From Pseudomonas sp. GM18 (GTDB taxonomy: Bacteria; Pseudomonadota; Gammaproteobacteria; Pseudomonadales; Pseudomonadaceae): 64,000 nt of DNA. The notes beneath the pieces are model-generated. The model searched no databases and was not told the origin of the DNA. It saw only the letters and a list, made by a program, of their open reading frames with translations. Location of the stretch: the NCBI RefSeq assembly GCF_000282195.1, contig NZ_AKJT01000072.1, positions 1 through 64,000 of the forward strand. The letters run 5' to 3'. Shown here in pieces: positions 42,528 to 51,745 of the stretch. Positions within the stretch are counted from its first letter, which is position 1. Each line of letters opens with the position of its first letter. A program made the position numbers and the translations under genes.

Positions 42528-43141
42528 TGCCCCAGTTTGCGCGGTTGCCAATCCTTGATCACCAGCGTGACATCAAGGTCGGTGCCGTGCAGTTTGATCC
42601 GCTCGGGCAGCCAATAGCCGTTTTGCTCGGCATAACTGAGGTACTCGACTTGCCAGCCATCCTGTTCGAGATTGGCCAGGCGACTGTCGACGTCCAGGGT
42701 CAGGCGACTTTTGCTGTCCGGGGCCGGGAGACCGCGAACCCACCACGCCAGATGGGACACCGGCAATTTCCAGCCCAGTTGTTCTTCGACCAGGGCTTCC
42801 GGAGTCGACGCGTCATAACGGCCTTGATTGGCCACTTCCAGCGAGACTTTGCCGGGGCGCCCGGTCAAACGGGCCGCGCCACGACCCAGCGGGCCGGAGA
42901 GACGAATGTCGTAGTAATCCTGGCGCTGCAGCCAAAACAAGGTGCCGCTACCCGAATCTTTCGGCGCGCGGATGCCGATCTTGCCGTTGATCTGCCAGCC
43001 GTCGAGGCTGCTCAGTTGTTGTTTGTGCTCGCGCCATTGGGCCGGGTTACCGTGCCCCCCGACCGATTCACGGGCGCCGAAGCCCGCGCAACCGGCGAGC
43101 AGGGCGATGAAGCTGAAAACGATGATGTGGCGCAAAAACAT
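42524..43141 (-). CDS. lolB: Outer-membrane lipoprotein insertase LolB
   Basis: 205-aa lipoprotein receptor that takes lipoproteins from LolA and inserts them into the outer membrane. Type II signal peptide with lipobox LAGC at residues 15-18 (FIALLAGCAGFG). The typical WQINGKIGIRAPKDSGSGTLFWLQRQDYYDIRLSGPLGRGAARL and WWVRGLPAPDS patterns are present. It overlaps ispE by 4 bp, and the TPR lipoprotein gene ends 4 bp upstream of its start, so all are one operon. Confidence 0.93.
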   Translation of the reverse strand: MFLRHIIVFSFIALLAGCAGFGARESVGGHGNPAQWREHKQQLSSLDGWQINGKIGIRAPKDSGSGTLFWLQRQDYYDIRLSGPLGRGAARLTGRPGKVSLEVANQGRYDASTPEALVEEQLGWKLPVSHLAWWVRGLPAPDSKSRLTLDVDSRLANLEQDGWQVEYLSYAEQNGYWLPERIKLHGTDLDVTLVIKDWQPRKLGQ

Positions 43142-43145
43142 AATC

Positions 43146-44870
43146 TTAAAGAGTCTCTGATCCGGTCAGGCGCTTGATGGTGCTGCGCAGGGTAGGGCTG
43201 TCGGGCTGTTCCTTGAGGAACTTGCTCCAGACTTGTTTGGCTTCGCGTTGTTTGCCATTGGCCCACAGGACTTCGCCCAGATGAGCGGCGACTTCCTGAT
43301 CGGGGAAGCGTTCCAGCGCCTGGCGCAAATAGCGCTCGGCTTCGTCGAGATTGCCCAGGCGGAAATTCACCCAGCCGAGGCTGTCGAGAACGGCCGGGTC
43401 TTCCGGGTTCAACTGGTGCGCCTGTTCGATCAGGGCCTTGGCTTCGGCGTAGCGCGTGGTGCGGTCGGACAGGGTGTAGCCGAGGGCGTTCAACGCCATC
43501 GCATTGTCCGGGTCGCGCTTGATGATCAGTCGCAGGTCTTTTTCCATCTGCGCCAGGTCATTACGTTTTTCCGCCTGCATGGCCCGGGTATACAGCAAAT
43601 TCAAATCATCCGGGAATTTCTGCAGGGCTTGCTGCAGGACGTTCCAGGCCTTGTCACCCTGTTTGTTGGCCGACAGGGTTTCGACTTCGATCAGGTACAA
43701 CTGGATTGCGTAATCGGGTTGCTCGTCGCGCTGGGCCGCAAGACGGTTTTGGGCTTCGGCGGTCCTGCCGTTGCTCATCAGAATATCGGCCTGACGCAAT
43801 TGCGCTGGCAGGTAATCGTTGCCCGGCCCGACCTGGGCGTACTCGATCAGCGCGCCCTGGGGGTCGTTACGCTCTTCAGCAATACGCCCAAGGTTCAGGT
43901 GCGCCGAGTCGACGTGGCTTTCCCGGGCGATCAAGTCTTCCAGATAACCTTTTGCTTCGTTCCAGGCCTTGGCTTCCAGGCAGACCAGAGCCAACGAATA
44001 ACGCAGTTCGTCGTCTTCCGGGTATTGCTGCACCAGGCTCGAGAACTCGACCTTGGCGTCGTCCATGCGGTCCTGTTCGACCAGCATGCGTGCGTAGGTC
44101 AGGCGCAGGCGTTTGTCGTCCGGGTATTTCTTGATGCTTTTTTGCAGCAACGGCAAGGCTTCATCGCCACGGCTGAGCCCTTGCAGCAGGCGCGCGCGCA
44201 GCAGAATCGGCGCTATTTCGCCTGCTTCCGGCGGGTTGTCTTCGAGCAGGGTCAGCGCGCCTTTGGCGTCGCCATCCTGTTGCAACAGCAAGGCCTTGCC
44301 GAAAATCAGCTGGTTGTTGTGCGGGTGGCGCTGCAACAAACGGTCAAAACCTTTCATCAGGCCGTTGCGGGTTTCCTGGTCGGTATCGGCCGCAGACAGG
44401 GCGAGGAAGTCGAAATGTGTGTCGCCTTTGCCTTGCAGGACTTTTTCCATATAAACCATGGAGTCGTCGTATCGCCCGGCGCGGGCGAGTTGCACGGCCG
44501 CTGCCCGTTGCGCCTCAAGATCGTTCGGGGCGTTTTTTGCCCAGATCAGCGAAGTGTCGAGAGCCGCTTGATCGGCGCCCAGGTATTCGGCAATGCGAAA
44601 TGCCCGCTCGGAGATGCCCGGATCCTGGGTATTGATGGCCTGGGTCACGTAGTTGTCCAGGGCAATGTCGTAACGATTGCGCTGGCCAGCCAGTTCGGCG
44701 CTCAACAGGCTGAAGACGGTTTCTTCGCTGAACGAGCTGTAAACCTTGGGCTTTTCAGGCGCCGGAGTGCTGTCTTCGACCGGCGGCGTACCGTCCGACG
44801 AAACGGGTGCCAAGGCCTGGCAGCCGCTGAGGAAGACAAAAGCGAGGAGCAACGCGGAAGATCTATTCAT
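43146..44870 (-). CDS. TPR-repeat lipoprotein
   Basis: Exported protein of 574 aa with a lipoprotein signal (FLSGCQAL, Cys at about 17) and about ten tetratricopeptide repeats (e.g. AYALNP-like units such as LGYTLSDRTTRYAEAKALIEQAHQLNPEDPAVLDSLGWVNFRLGNLDEAERYL). It is a homologue of the Pseudomonas protein encoded beside lolB and hemA; it probably acts as a periplasmic or outer-membrane scaffold. Divergent from hemA and upstream of lolB in one operon. Exact role unknown. Confidence 0.85.
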   Translation of the reverse strand: MNRSSALLLAFVFLSGCQALAPVSSDGTPPVEDSTPAPEKPKVYSSFSEETVFSLLSAELAGQRNRYDIALDNYVTQAINTQDPGISERAFRIAEYLGADQAALDTSLIWAKNAPNDLEAQRAAAVQLARAGRYDDSMVYMEKVLQGKGDTHFDFLALSAADTDQETRNGLMKGFDRLLQRHPHNNQLIFGKALLLQQDGDAKGALTLLEDNPPEAGEIAPILLRARLLQGLSRGDEALPLLQKSIKKYPDDKRLRLTYARMLVEQDRMDDAKVEFSSLVQQYPEDDELRYSLALVCLEAKAWNEAKGYLEDLIARESHVDSAHLNLGRIAEERNDPQGALIEYAQVGPGNDYLPAQLRQADILMSNGRTAEAQNRLAAQRDEQPDYAIQLYLIEVETLSANKQGDKAWNVLQQALQKFPDDLNLLYTRAMQAEKRNDLAQMEKDLRLIIKRDPDNAMALNALGYTLSDRTTRYAEAKALIEQAHQLNPEDPAVLDSLGWVNFRLGNLDEAERYLRQALERFPDQEVAAHLGEVLWANGKQREAKQVWSKFLKEQPDSPTLRSTIKRLTGSETL

Positions 44871-45104
44871 ATAGGAAGAGGACGACTAACCTGCGGTCGG
44901 ATCATCATGACACAAGCCTTCGGCCAAACATAACCGCCCGGCCAATTTACCCGCACACGCAATCCCGGCAGGCCCGGCGCCGGTGTAAACGAGAACGGAT
45001 CGCAGCTTCGGCGGCGTCAACCGGGACGATAGATATCGAGTGGTTGTTCTGGCTCTGTCGAAGTAGGACAATTGTCGGCTTCACGTCACCATCAGCGACC
45101 TTGA

Positions 45105-46394
45105 ATGGCCTTCCTTGCACTCGGTATTAACCACAAGACTGCTTCAGTAGACGTCCGCGAGCGCGTGGCCTTTACCCCTGAGCAGCTGGTTGAGGCCTTG
45201 CAGCAGCTCTGCCGACTCACCGACAGCCGCGAAGCTGCGATCCTCTCCACCTGCAATCGCAGTGAACTGTATATAGAACAGGATCACCTTTCGGCTGACA
45301 TCGTGCTGCGCTGGCTGGCCGATTATCATCATTTGAGCCTTGATGAGCTGCGCGCAAGCGCTTATGTGCATGAAGATGATGCGGCAGTTCGTCACATGAT
45401 GCGGGTCGCCTCCGGGCTCGATTCGCTAGTGTTGGGTGAACCACAGATTCTCGGCCAGATGAAATCGGCCTACGCCGTGGCTCGCGAGGCGGGCACCATC
45501 GGTCCGCTGCTCGGGCGTTTGTTCCAGGCCACGTTCAATGCGGCCAAACAGGTGAGAACCGACACCGCCATCGGTGAAAACCCGGTGTCCGTGGCGTTTG
45601 CAGCGGTCAGCCTGGCGAAACAGATTTTCAGTGATTTGCAACGCAGCCAGGCCTTGCTGATCGGCGCCGGCGAGACCATCACCCTGGTCGCCCGCCATCT
45701 GCATGAGCTGGGCGTGAAGCGAATCGTGGTCGCCAACCGTACCCTGGAGCGCGCAAGCACCCTGGCCGAGCAGTTCGGCGCCCACGCGGTGTTGCTCTCG
45801 GACATCCCGACAGAACTGGTGCGCAGCGACATCGTCATCAGTTCCACCGCCAGCCAGTTGCCGATTCTCGGTAAAGGCGCGGTGGAAAGTGCCTTGAAAT
45901 TGCGCAAGCACAAGCCGATCTTCATGGTGGATATCGCTGTTCCCCGGGATATCGAGCCGGAAGTCGGCGAGTTGGACGACGTTTACCTGTATAGCGTCGA
46001 CGATCTCCACGAAGTGGTCGCCGAAAACCTCAAGAGCCGTCAGGGCGCAGCCCAGGCTGCCGAAGAGATGGTGTCGGTCGGTGCCGAAGATTTCATGGTT
46101 CGCCTGCGCGAACTGGCGGCGGTGGATGTGCTCAAGGCTTATCGTCAACAAAGCGAGCGCTTGCGCGACGAAGAATTGCAGAAGGCCCAGCGCATGCTCG
46201 CCAACGGCAGCAGCGCCGAGGACGTGCTGGTGCAACTGGCCCGTGGCCTGACCAACAAACTCTTGCACGCCCCGAGCGTGCAATTGAAAAAGCTCTCTGC
46301 CGAAGGCCGCCTCGATGCGCTGGCCATGGCCCAGGAACTCTTTGCCCTCGGTGAGGGCTCATCGGATAGCTTTTCGGATAAGAAACCGCAATGA
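45105..46394 (+). CDS. hemA: Glutamyl-tRNA reductase
   Basis: First enzyme of haem synthesis in the C5 route (429 aa), reducing Glu-tRNA to glutamate-1-semialdehyde. Catalytic Cys50 sits in ILSTCNRSELY; GLDSLVLGEPQILGQMK and SVAFAAVSLAKQIF are conserved; the NADPH domain is LIGAGETITLVARHLHELG; a C-terminal dimerisation helix follows. The start ATG is at 45105. Its last codons overlap prfA (ATGA). Together with hemH in this window the haem pathway is represented twice. Confidence 0.95.
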   Translation: MAFLALGINHKTASVDVRERVAFTPEQLVEALQQLCRLTDSREAAILSTCNRSELYIEQDHLSADIVLRWLADYHHLSLDELRASAYVHEDDAAVRHMMRVASGLDSLVLGEPQILGQMKSAYAVAREAGTIGPLLGRLFQATFNAAKQVRTDTAIGENPVSVAFAAVSLAKQIFSDLQRSQALLIGAGETITLVARHLHELGVKRIVVANRTLERASTLAEQFGAHAVLLSDIPTELVRSDIVISSTASQLPILGKGAVESALKLRKHKPIFMVDIAVPRDIEPEVGELDDVYLYSVDDLHEVVAENLKSRQGAAQAAEEMVSVGAEDFMVRLRELAAVDVLKAYRQQSERLRDEELQKAQRMLANGSSAEDVLVQLARGLTNKLLHAPSVQLKKLSAEGRLDALAMAQELFALGEGSSDSFSDKKPQ

Positions 46395-47473
46395 AAGCGT
46401 CACTGCTCAATAAGCTGGACATCCTCCAGGACCGTTTCGAGGAATTGACCGCCCTGCTTGGCGATGGCGAAGTCATTTCCGATCAGAACAAATTCCGCAC
46501 CTATTCCAAGGAATACGCGGAAGTCGAGCCGATCGTCGACACCTATAAACAGCTGCTCAAAGTGCAGGGCGACCTCGAAGGCGCACAGGCACTGCTCAAG
46601 GACAGCGACCCGGACATGCGTGAAATGGCCGTGGAAGAAGTCCGCGAAGCCAAGGAACGATTGATCGAGCTCGAAGCCAGCCTGCAACGCATGCTGCTGC
46701 CCAAGGATCCGAACGACGGTCGTAACGTGTTTCTCGAAATCCGTGCGGGCACCGGTGGTGACGAAGCGGCGATATTCTCCGGCGACCTGTTCCGCATGTA
46801 TTCGCGTTACGCCGAGCGGCGTGGCTGGCGGGTAGAGATTCTCTCGGAGAACGAAGGCGAACACGGTGGCTATAAAGAAGTTATCGCCCGTGTCGAAGGC
46901 GAGAACGTCTACGGCAAACTGAAGTTCGAATCCGGTGCGCACCGTGTGCAGCGGGTTCCGGCCACTGAATCGCAAGGTCGCATCCATACCTCGGCCTGCA
47001 CCGTGGCCGTGTTGCCCGAGCCGGATGAGCAGGAAGCCATCGAGATCAACCCGGCGGATCTGCGGGTCGACACCTATCGCTCCTCCGGTGCCGGTGGTCA
47101 GCACGTCAACAAGACCGACTCGGCGATTCGTATCACCCACTTGCCGTCCGGTATTGTCGTCGAGTGCCAGGAAGAACGTTCCCAGCACAAGAACCGCGCC
47201 CGGGCGATGTCCTGGCTGTCGGCCAAGCTCAACGACCAGCAAACCAGCGCCGCGGCCAATGCCATCGCCAGCGAGCGTAAATTGCTGGTCGGTTCCGGTG
47301 ACCGCTCCGAGCGGATCCGTACCTACAACTTTGCCCAGGGCCGGGTCACCGACCATCGGGTCAACCTGACGCTGTATTCGCTCGACGAAATTCTCGCGGG
47401 CGGCGTGGATGCGGTGATCGAACCGTTGCTGGCCGAGTACCAGGCCGATCAATTGGCAGCGATAGGTGAGTAA
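46391..47473 (+). CDS. prfA: Peptide chain release factor 1
   Basis: Class I release factor (360 aa) reading UAA and UAG. The codon-recognition tripeptide PAT is in RVPATESQGRIHTS, and the GGQ motif that triggers peptide release is at residues 235-237 (SSGAGGQHVNKTDS). The start overlaps the hemA stop by 4 bp. The glutamine of GGQ is methylated by PrmC, encoded directly downstream. Confidence 0.97.
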   Translation: MKASLLNKLDILQDRFEELTALLGDGEVISDQNKFRTYSKEYAEVEPIVDTYKQLLKVQGDLEGAQALLKDSDPDMREMAVEEVREAKERLIELEASLQRMLLPKDPNDGRNVFLEIRAGTGGDEAAIFSGDLFRMYSRYAERRGWRVEILSENEGEHGGYKEVIARVEGENVYGKLKFESGAHRVQRVPATESQGRIHTSACTVAVLPEPDEQEAIEINPADLRVDTYRSSGAGGQHVNKTDSAIRITHLPSGIVVECQEERSQHKNRARAMSWLSAKLNDQQTSAAANAIASERKLLVGSGDRSERIRTYNFAQGRVTDHRVNLTLYSLDEILAGGVDAVIEPLLAEYQADQLAAIGE

Positions 47474-48304
47474 ATGACGATCATTGCCAGTTTGCTGCGC
47501 GCCGCCGATTTGCCTGATTCGCCCACCGCGCGTCTGGATGCCGAATTGCTGCTGGCGGCTGCCTTGGGCAAGTCCCGCAGCTTTCTGCACACCTGGCCTG
47601 AGCGTATCGTCCCGAGCGAAGCGGCACTGAAGTTTGCCGAGTATTTGCAGCGCCGCCGTAGCGGTGAGCCAGTGGCCTATATTCTGGGGCAGCAAGGCTT
47701 CTGGAAGCTCGACCTGGAAGTCGCGCCCCACACGTTGATTCCACGTCCCGACACTGAATTGCTGGTGGAAGCGGCGTTGGAACTGTTGCCGGCCACCCCA
47801 GCCAAGGTGCTCGATCTGGGCACCGGCAGTGGTGCCATCGCCCTGGCGCTGGCCAGCGAGCGTCCGGCCTGGAAGGTCACCGCGGTGGATCGCGTGCTGG
47901 AAGCCGTGGCCCTGGCCGAGCGCAATCGTCAGCGCTTGAGCCTGAACAATGCCACGGTGTTGAGCAGCCATTGGTTCAGCGCTTTGGAAGGCCAGCGTTT
48001 TCAACTGATCATCAGCAATCCGCCTTACATCGCTTCGACCGATCCGCATCTGGTGGAGGGCGATGTGCGCTTTGAGCCGGCCAGTGCCCTGGTGGCGGGC
48101 ATCGATGGGCTCGACGATTTGCGTCTGATCGTCGCCCAGGCACCGGATTATCTTGAAACGGGCGGCTGGTTGATGCTCGAACACGGTTACGATCAAGCCT
48201 GCGCGGTGCGCGATTTGCTGCTGACCCGCGGCTTTGAAGAAGTCCATAGCCGCACCGATCTGGGCGGTCACCAACGCATCAGTCTGGGGCGCTTGCCGTG
48301 CTGA
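47474..48304 (+). CDS. prmC: Release factor glutamine methyltransferase
   Basis: AdoMet-dependent N5-glutamine methyltransferase (276 aa) that modifies the GGQ glutamine of RF1 and RF2. Motifs are AdoMet loop VLDLGTGSGAIALALA, catalytic NPPY in ISNPPYIAST and the N-terminal helical substrate-recognition domain with RRRSGEPVAYILGQQGFW. It begins right after the prfA stop and overlaps the moeB start, so it is part of the same operon. Confidence 0.96.
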   Translation: MTIIASLLRAADLPDSPTARLDAELLLAAALGKSRSFLHTWPERIVPSEAALKFAEYLQRRRSGEPVAYILGQQGFWKLDLEVAPHTLIPRPDTELLVEAALELLPATPAKVLDLGTGSGAIALALASERPAWKVTAVDRVLEAVALAERNRQRLSLNNATVLSSHWFSALEGQRFQLIISNPPYIASTDPHLVEGDVRFEPASALVAGIDGLDDLRLIVAQAPDYLETGGWLMLEHGYDQACAVRDLLLTRGFEEVHSRTDLGGHQRISLGRLPC

Positions 48305-49053
48305 ATGATCAGGAATTGCTGCGTTACAGCCGGCAGATTCTGCTGCAACACGTCGACATCGACGGCCAGTTACGACTCAAGGAAAGCCGTGTGCTGATTG
48401 TCGGCCTCGGCGGCCTGGGTTCGCCGGTTGCGCTGTATCTGGCCGCAGCCGGTGTCGGTGAGTTGCATCTGGCGGACTTCGACACGGTCGACCTGACCAA
48501 TCTGCAACGCCAGATCGTTCACGACACCGACAGCGTCGGCCTGAGCAAGGTCGACTCGGCGATCCGTCGCCTGACCGCGGTCAATCCAGAGATTCAGCTG
48601 ATCGCCCATCGCACTGCACTGGACGAGGATTCGCTGGCCGCCGCCGTTGCCGCGGTGGATCTGGTGCTGGACTGTTCCGACAATTTTTCCACCCGCGAGG
48701 CGGTCAACGCTGCGTGTGTGGCCGCGCGCAAGCCGCTGGTCAGTGGTGCGGCGATTCGGCTGGAAGGGCAATTGTCGGTGTTCGACCCGCGTCGTCCAGA
48801 GAGCCCGTGCTACCACTGTTTATACGGACATGGCAGCGAGGCCGAGTTGACCTGCAGCGAGGCGGGCGTCGTCGGTCCTTTGGTCGGGTTGGTCGGCAGT
48901 CTCCAGGCACTGGAAGCGCTGAAACTGCTGGTGGGGTTCGGCGAGCCGCTGGTGGGGCGCCTGTTATTGATCGATGCCTTGGGCTCACGCTTCCGTGAAT
49001 TGCGGGTCAAGCGTGATCCGGGCTGCAGTGTCTGCGGGTCGCGCCATGCGTGA
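48298..49053 (+). CDS. moeB: Molybdopterin-synthase adenylyltransferase-like protein (HesA/MoeB/ThiF)
   Basis: 251-aa E1-like enzyme that adenylates the C-terminus of a ubiquitin-like sulfur carrier (MoaD). It has the nucleotide loop GLGGLGSPVALYLAAAGVGELHLADFDTVDLTNLQRQ with the Arg finger context, and the zinc-binding cysteines CYHC and CSVCG near the C-terminus. GTG start at 48298, overlapping prmC by 7 bp; followed by murI with an 8-bp overlap. The symbol is by position and sequence. Confidence 0.9.
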   Translation: MLNDQELLRYSRQILLQHVDIDGQLRLKESRVLIVGLGGLGSPVALYLAAAGVGELHLADFDTVDLTNLQRQIVHDTDSVGLSKVDSAIRRLTAVNPEIQLIAHRTALDEDSLAAAVAAVDLVLDCSDNFSTREAVNAACVAARKPLVSGAAIRLEGQLSVFDPRRPESPCYHCLYGHGSEAELTCSEAGVVGPLVGLVGSLQALEALKLLVGFGEPLVGRLLLIDALGSRFRELRVKRDPGCSVCGSRHA

Positions 49054-49837
49054 AGCGCCGATCGGCGTGTTCGACTCCGGTGTCGGCGGGCTGTCGGTGC
49101 TGGCCGAGATCCAGCGCCTGCTGCCCAACGAGTCTCTGTTGTACTTCGGCGATTGCGGGAATATTCCCTACGGCGAGAAAACCCCGGCATTCATCCGCCA
49201 GCGTTGCAGTGTCATGGCGCAATTCTTTCAGCAGCAGGGCGCCAAGGCACTGGTGCTGGCTTGCAACACCGCGACGGTGGCTGGTGTTGCGGACTTGCGG
49301 CGCGATTTCCCCGAGTGGCCCATCGTCGGCATGGAGCCCGCGGTCAAACCGGCCGCTGCGGCGACACGCAGCGGTGTGGTCGGCGTGCTTGCCACCACCG
49401 GCACTTTACAGAGCGCCAAGTTCGCCGCCTTGCTCGACCGTTTCGCCACCGATGTGCGGGTGATTACTCAGCCGTGTCCCGGGCTGGTGGAACTGATTGA
49501 AAATGGCGATCTGCACAGCGAGACATTGCGTCAGTTGCTGCAAGGGTATGTCGCGCCGCTGCTGGCTGCAGGTGCAGACACAATCATTCTGGGTTGCACG
49601 CATTATCCCTTTTTAAAGCCACTGCTTAAGCAGATGCTCCCGCAGAGCATCAGTCTGATCGATACCGGTGCTGCCGTGGCGCGGCAACTTCAGCGTCTGT
49701 TGGCCGAGCGTGATTTACTGGCCGAGGGACCTGCTCGCGCTGCACGGTTCTGGTCGAGCGCCGATCCTGTGCATTTCAGAAATATCTTGCCGATACTGTG
49801 GAATATGTCTGGGGTTGTGCGAAGCTTCGAAGAGTAG
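49046..49837 (+). CDS. murI: Glutamate racemase
   Basis: 263-aa enzyme making D-glutamate for peptidoglycan. The two catalytic cysteines are in LACNTATVA and LGCTHYPFL, and the N-terminal GVFDSGVGGLSVL and YFGDCGNIPYG motifs are standard. The ATG at 49046 (MREAPIGVFDSG) fits family length; a longer frame upstream (to 48974) lies inside moeB. Last gene of the hemA-prfA-prmC-moeB-murI operon. Confidence 0.95.
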   Translation: MREAPIGVFDSGVGGLSVLAEIQRLLPNESLLYFGDCGNIPYGEKTPAFIRQRCSVMAQFFQQQGAKALVLACNTATVAGVADLRRDFPEWPIVGMEPAVKPAAAATRSGVVGVLATTGTLQSAKFAALLDRFATDVRVITQPCPGLVELIENGDLHSETLRQLLQGYVAPLLAAGADTIILGCTHYPFLKPLLKQMLPQSISLIDTGAAVARQLQRLLAERDLLAEGPARAARFWSSADPVHFRNILPILWNMSGVVRSFEE

Positions 49838-49953
49838 AGACGCGTAGCAAACGAATAATTGGGGTGAGCTTCTGATTAAACGGGGAACTTTATAGCTTTG
49901 TTTGTTGAGCAGTATAAAAACCATACTAAATTGTTCGGAAAAGGATGTTTCTA

Positions 49954-50472
49954 ATGAAGCGACTATTCTGTTTGGCCGCGATTGCGACCGCATTGATGGG
50001 GCACAGTTTTACCGCGCAGGCGGCAGGGGTGGAGTTCGGGGTCGGCCAGACCAGCGATTCGACCATGACCTACCGACTGGGCATGCAGTTCGATTGGGAC
50101 AAGAGCTGGTTGCAGAGTGATGTTGGTCGCTTGACCGGCTACTGGAGCGGCGCTTACACCTACTGGGATGGCGACAAAACGGCGAGCAATCACAGTTTGT
50201 CGTTCTCGCCGGTGCTGGTGTACGAGTTTGCCGGTCAGACCATCAAACCCTACGTCGAAGCGGGTATCGGTGTCGCGGTGTTTGCCAACACCGAATACGA
50301 AGATAACAAGCTCGGCAGTGCCTTTCAGTTCGAAGACCGTTTCGGGTTTGGCCTGCGCTTTGCCGGCGGACATGAAGTCGGGATTCGCGCCACCCACTAC
50401 TCCAATGCCGGGATCAGTAACCCGAACGACGGTGTAGAAAGCTACGCATTGCATTACACGATGCCGTTGTAA
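49954..50472 (+). CDS. pagL: Lipid A 3-O-deacylase, PagL-like outer-membrane protein
   Basis: 172-aa outer-membrane beta-barrel predicted to remove an acyl chain from lipid A. Signal peptide 1-23 (LMGHSFTAQA-AGVEF). The C-terminal barrel strand block GIRATHYSNAGISNPNDGVESYALHY holds the catalytic-type His, Ser and, further on, Glu residues of PagL. The ATG at 49954 has AAGGA 8 nt upstream; an ATG at 49945 is closer than allowed. Sequence similarity to PagL is moderate by eye. Confidence 0.78.
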   Translation: MKRLFCLAAIATALMGHSFTAQAAGVEFGVGQTSDSTMTYRLGMQFDWDKSWLQSDVGRLTGYWSGAYTYWDGDKTASNHSLSFSPVLVYEFAGQTIKPYVEAGIGVAVFANTEYEDNKLGSAFQFEDRFGFGLRFAGGHEVGIRATHYSNAGISNPNDGVESYALHYTMPL

Positions 50473-50489
50473 GCCTGTGATGTTTTAAG

Positions 50490-50511
50490 TGTGGGAGCGC
50501 TAGCTCCCACA
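50490..50511. repeat. REP-type hairpin / possible terminator
   Basis: TGTGGGAGC-GCTA-GCTCCCACA, a 9-bp stem with a 4-nt loop, between the convergent pagL-like and ykgJ-like genes. Confidence 0.65.
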
Positions 50512-50534
50512 TTCGTATTCAGGGGGCTTCGACT

Positions 50535-50840
50535 TCAGCGATACGCCGTTGCAATCCCCTGGCGTTCGGCGATGCATTCCGGTGCGCCCATTTCGAACTC
50601 CCGGCAGATCAGCGGACGCTTTTCATAAATGGTGCACATCATACTGTTGCGATCCAGCGCGGCGCACCAGCCGTCATCCAGTCGCAGCATGACTTCACCC
50701 CCCCAATCATCGGTATCGATAAAACGTTCGGGCACGCCGGTGTCGGTGATCAGCATCACTTCAAGCTGGCAGCAGCAGGCTGCGCAGGTCGAGCAGGTGA
50801 CCGCAGGCTCGGCGACTTGCGTGTGGGGAATGGTTTTCAT
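50535..50840 (-). CDS. YkgJ-family cysteine cluster protein
   Basis: 101-aa protein with a UPF0153/YkgJ zinc- or iron-binding cysteine pattern: CSTCAACCCQLEV (16-28) followed by CAAL, MCTIYEKRPLICREFEMG and C in ECI. Function of this family is poorly known. It has no export signal. It lies 60 bp after the SDR gene on the same strand and may be the tail of that transcript. Confidence 0.8.
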   Translation of the reverse strand: MKTIPHTQVAEPAVTCSTCAACCCQLEVMLITDTGVPERFIDTDDWGGEVMLRLDDGWCAALDRNSMMCTIYEKRPLICREFEMGAPECIAERQGIATAYR

Positions 50841-50900
50841 GGCGCGCAGTGTAAGGCAGTGGGCCCACGCTGTGTAAAAGGCCTGACAGACGCTCAGGCT

Positions 50901-51674
50901 TCACGGCAGATCCTCAATTGGCGGCTTGTTTCGCGCTTGTTCGTCGATTACCAGTCCCGTCTGGTCGGGTTGTTGCGGCAGGGGCCAAAGAACAGGCATG
51001 AGCAGCTCCGGCAAGGAGAATTCCAGTGGACGATTCTTGATCATGTCGAGGAGGTATCGCGCGGCTTTGCCCGCCGACCAGTCGATATGTAACGGAACGT
51101 CGTTGTTCAGGGGTGCATCGATAAATCCTGGGCTGATCACGGTCATTTCGATGTTTTCCGGCGCCACGTCGATGCGTAAGGATTCGAATAAATGACTCAA
51201 CCCAGCCTTTGAATCGCCGTAGGATTCAGCCCATGGCAGCGGTAGCCAGGTCACCGAACTGGCCATACCCACCAGATGCGGCGCAGTGCCCGCCTGTAGC
51301 AGGGGCCGGGCGGCTGCGATGCAATAGCTGCTGGCAAGCAGGTTGGTGCGCACGATGTGTTCGATGATTGATGAGCCGAACTGATTGGCATCGACGTATT
51401 CGCAGGTGCCCGCGTTGAGGATCATGGTGTCCAGAGAGCCCCATTCCTGCGCAATCTGCTCACCGATTTCGCGCACCCTTTGGCCGTTGGTCAAATCGCC
51501 TGCGACCACCAGCACTTGACCGGGATAGCGCTCAGACAGGGATATCAGTGACGCCACCGAGCGGGAGCTGGCCGCCAGATGAGCACCGGTTTTCAGTATT
51601 TCTTCGGCCAGCGCAGCACCAATACCATTGCTGGCGTCGGTCAACCAGTATCGCCTTGGAGGTGTACGACTCAT
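50901..51674 (-). CDS. Short-chain dehydrogenase/reductase of the photolyase cluster
   Basis: 257-aa Rossmann-fold oxidoreductase. The usual TGxxxGIG cofactor motif reads TDASNGIG (12-19), with Asp13 in place of the first glycine, a change reachable by one GGC-to-GAC transition. The rest is standard: NAG (87-89), catalytic Ser near 139 and YGDSK (Tyr152, Lys156). Substrate unknown. It follows phrB by 71 bp in the same direction in a cluster that in other pseudomonads is light-induced. The Asp13 change could weaken cofactor binding. Confidence 0.82.
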   Translation of the reverse strand: MSRTPPRRYWLTDASNGIGAALAEEILKTGAHLAASSRSVASLISLSERYPGQVLVVAGDLTNGQRVREIGEQIAQEWGSLDTMILNAGTCEYVDANQFGSSIIEHIVRTNLLASSYCIAAARPLLQAGTAPHLVGMASSVTWLPLPWAESYGDSKAGLSHLFESLRIDVAPENIEMTVISPGFIDAPLNNDVPLHIDWSAGKAARYLLDMIKNRPLEFSLPELLMPVLWPLPQQPDQTGLVIDEQARNKPPIEDLP

Positions 51675-51745
51675 CCCGATTCCCTTTTTAACCCGATAAT
51701 GTCCCGGCTTAATACCGTGTTCATAACGTTACGCTGCGGCTCAAA

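Noticed and set aside
42003..42617. 204-aa plus-strand frame over ispE and lolB
   Set aside because: Shadow of two coupled minus-strand genes with overlapping ATGA and clear motifs.
46400..48274. 624-aa antisense open frame under prfA and prmC
   Set aside because: It is a shadow of two well-conserved genes with intact motifs on the plus strand.
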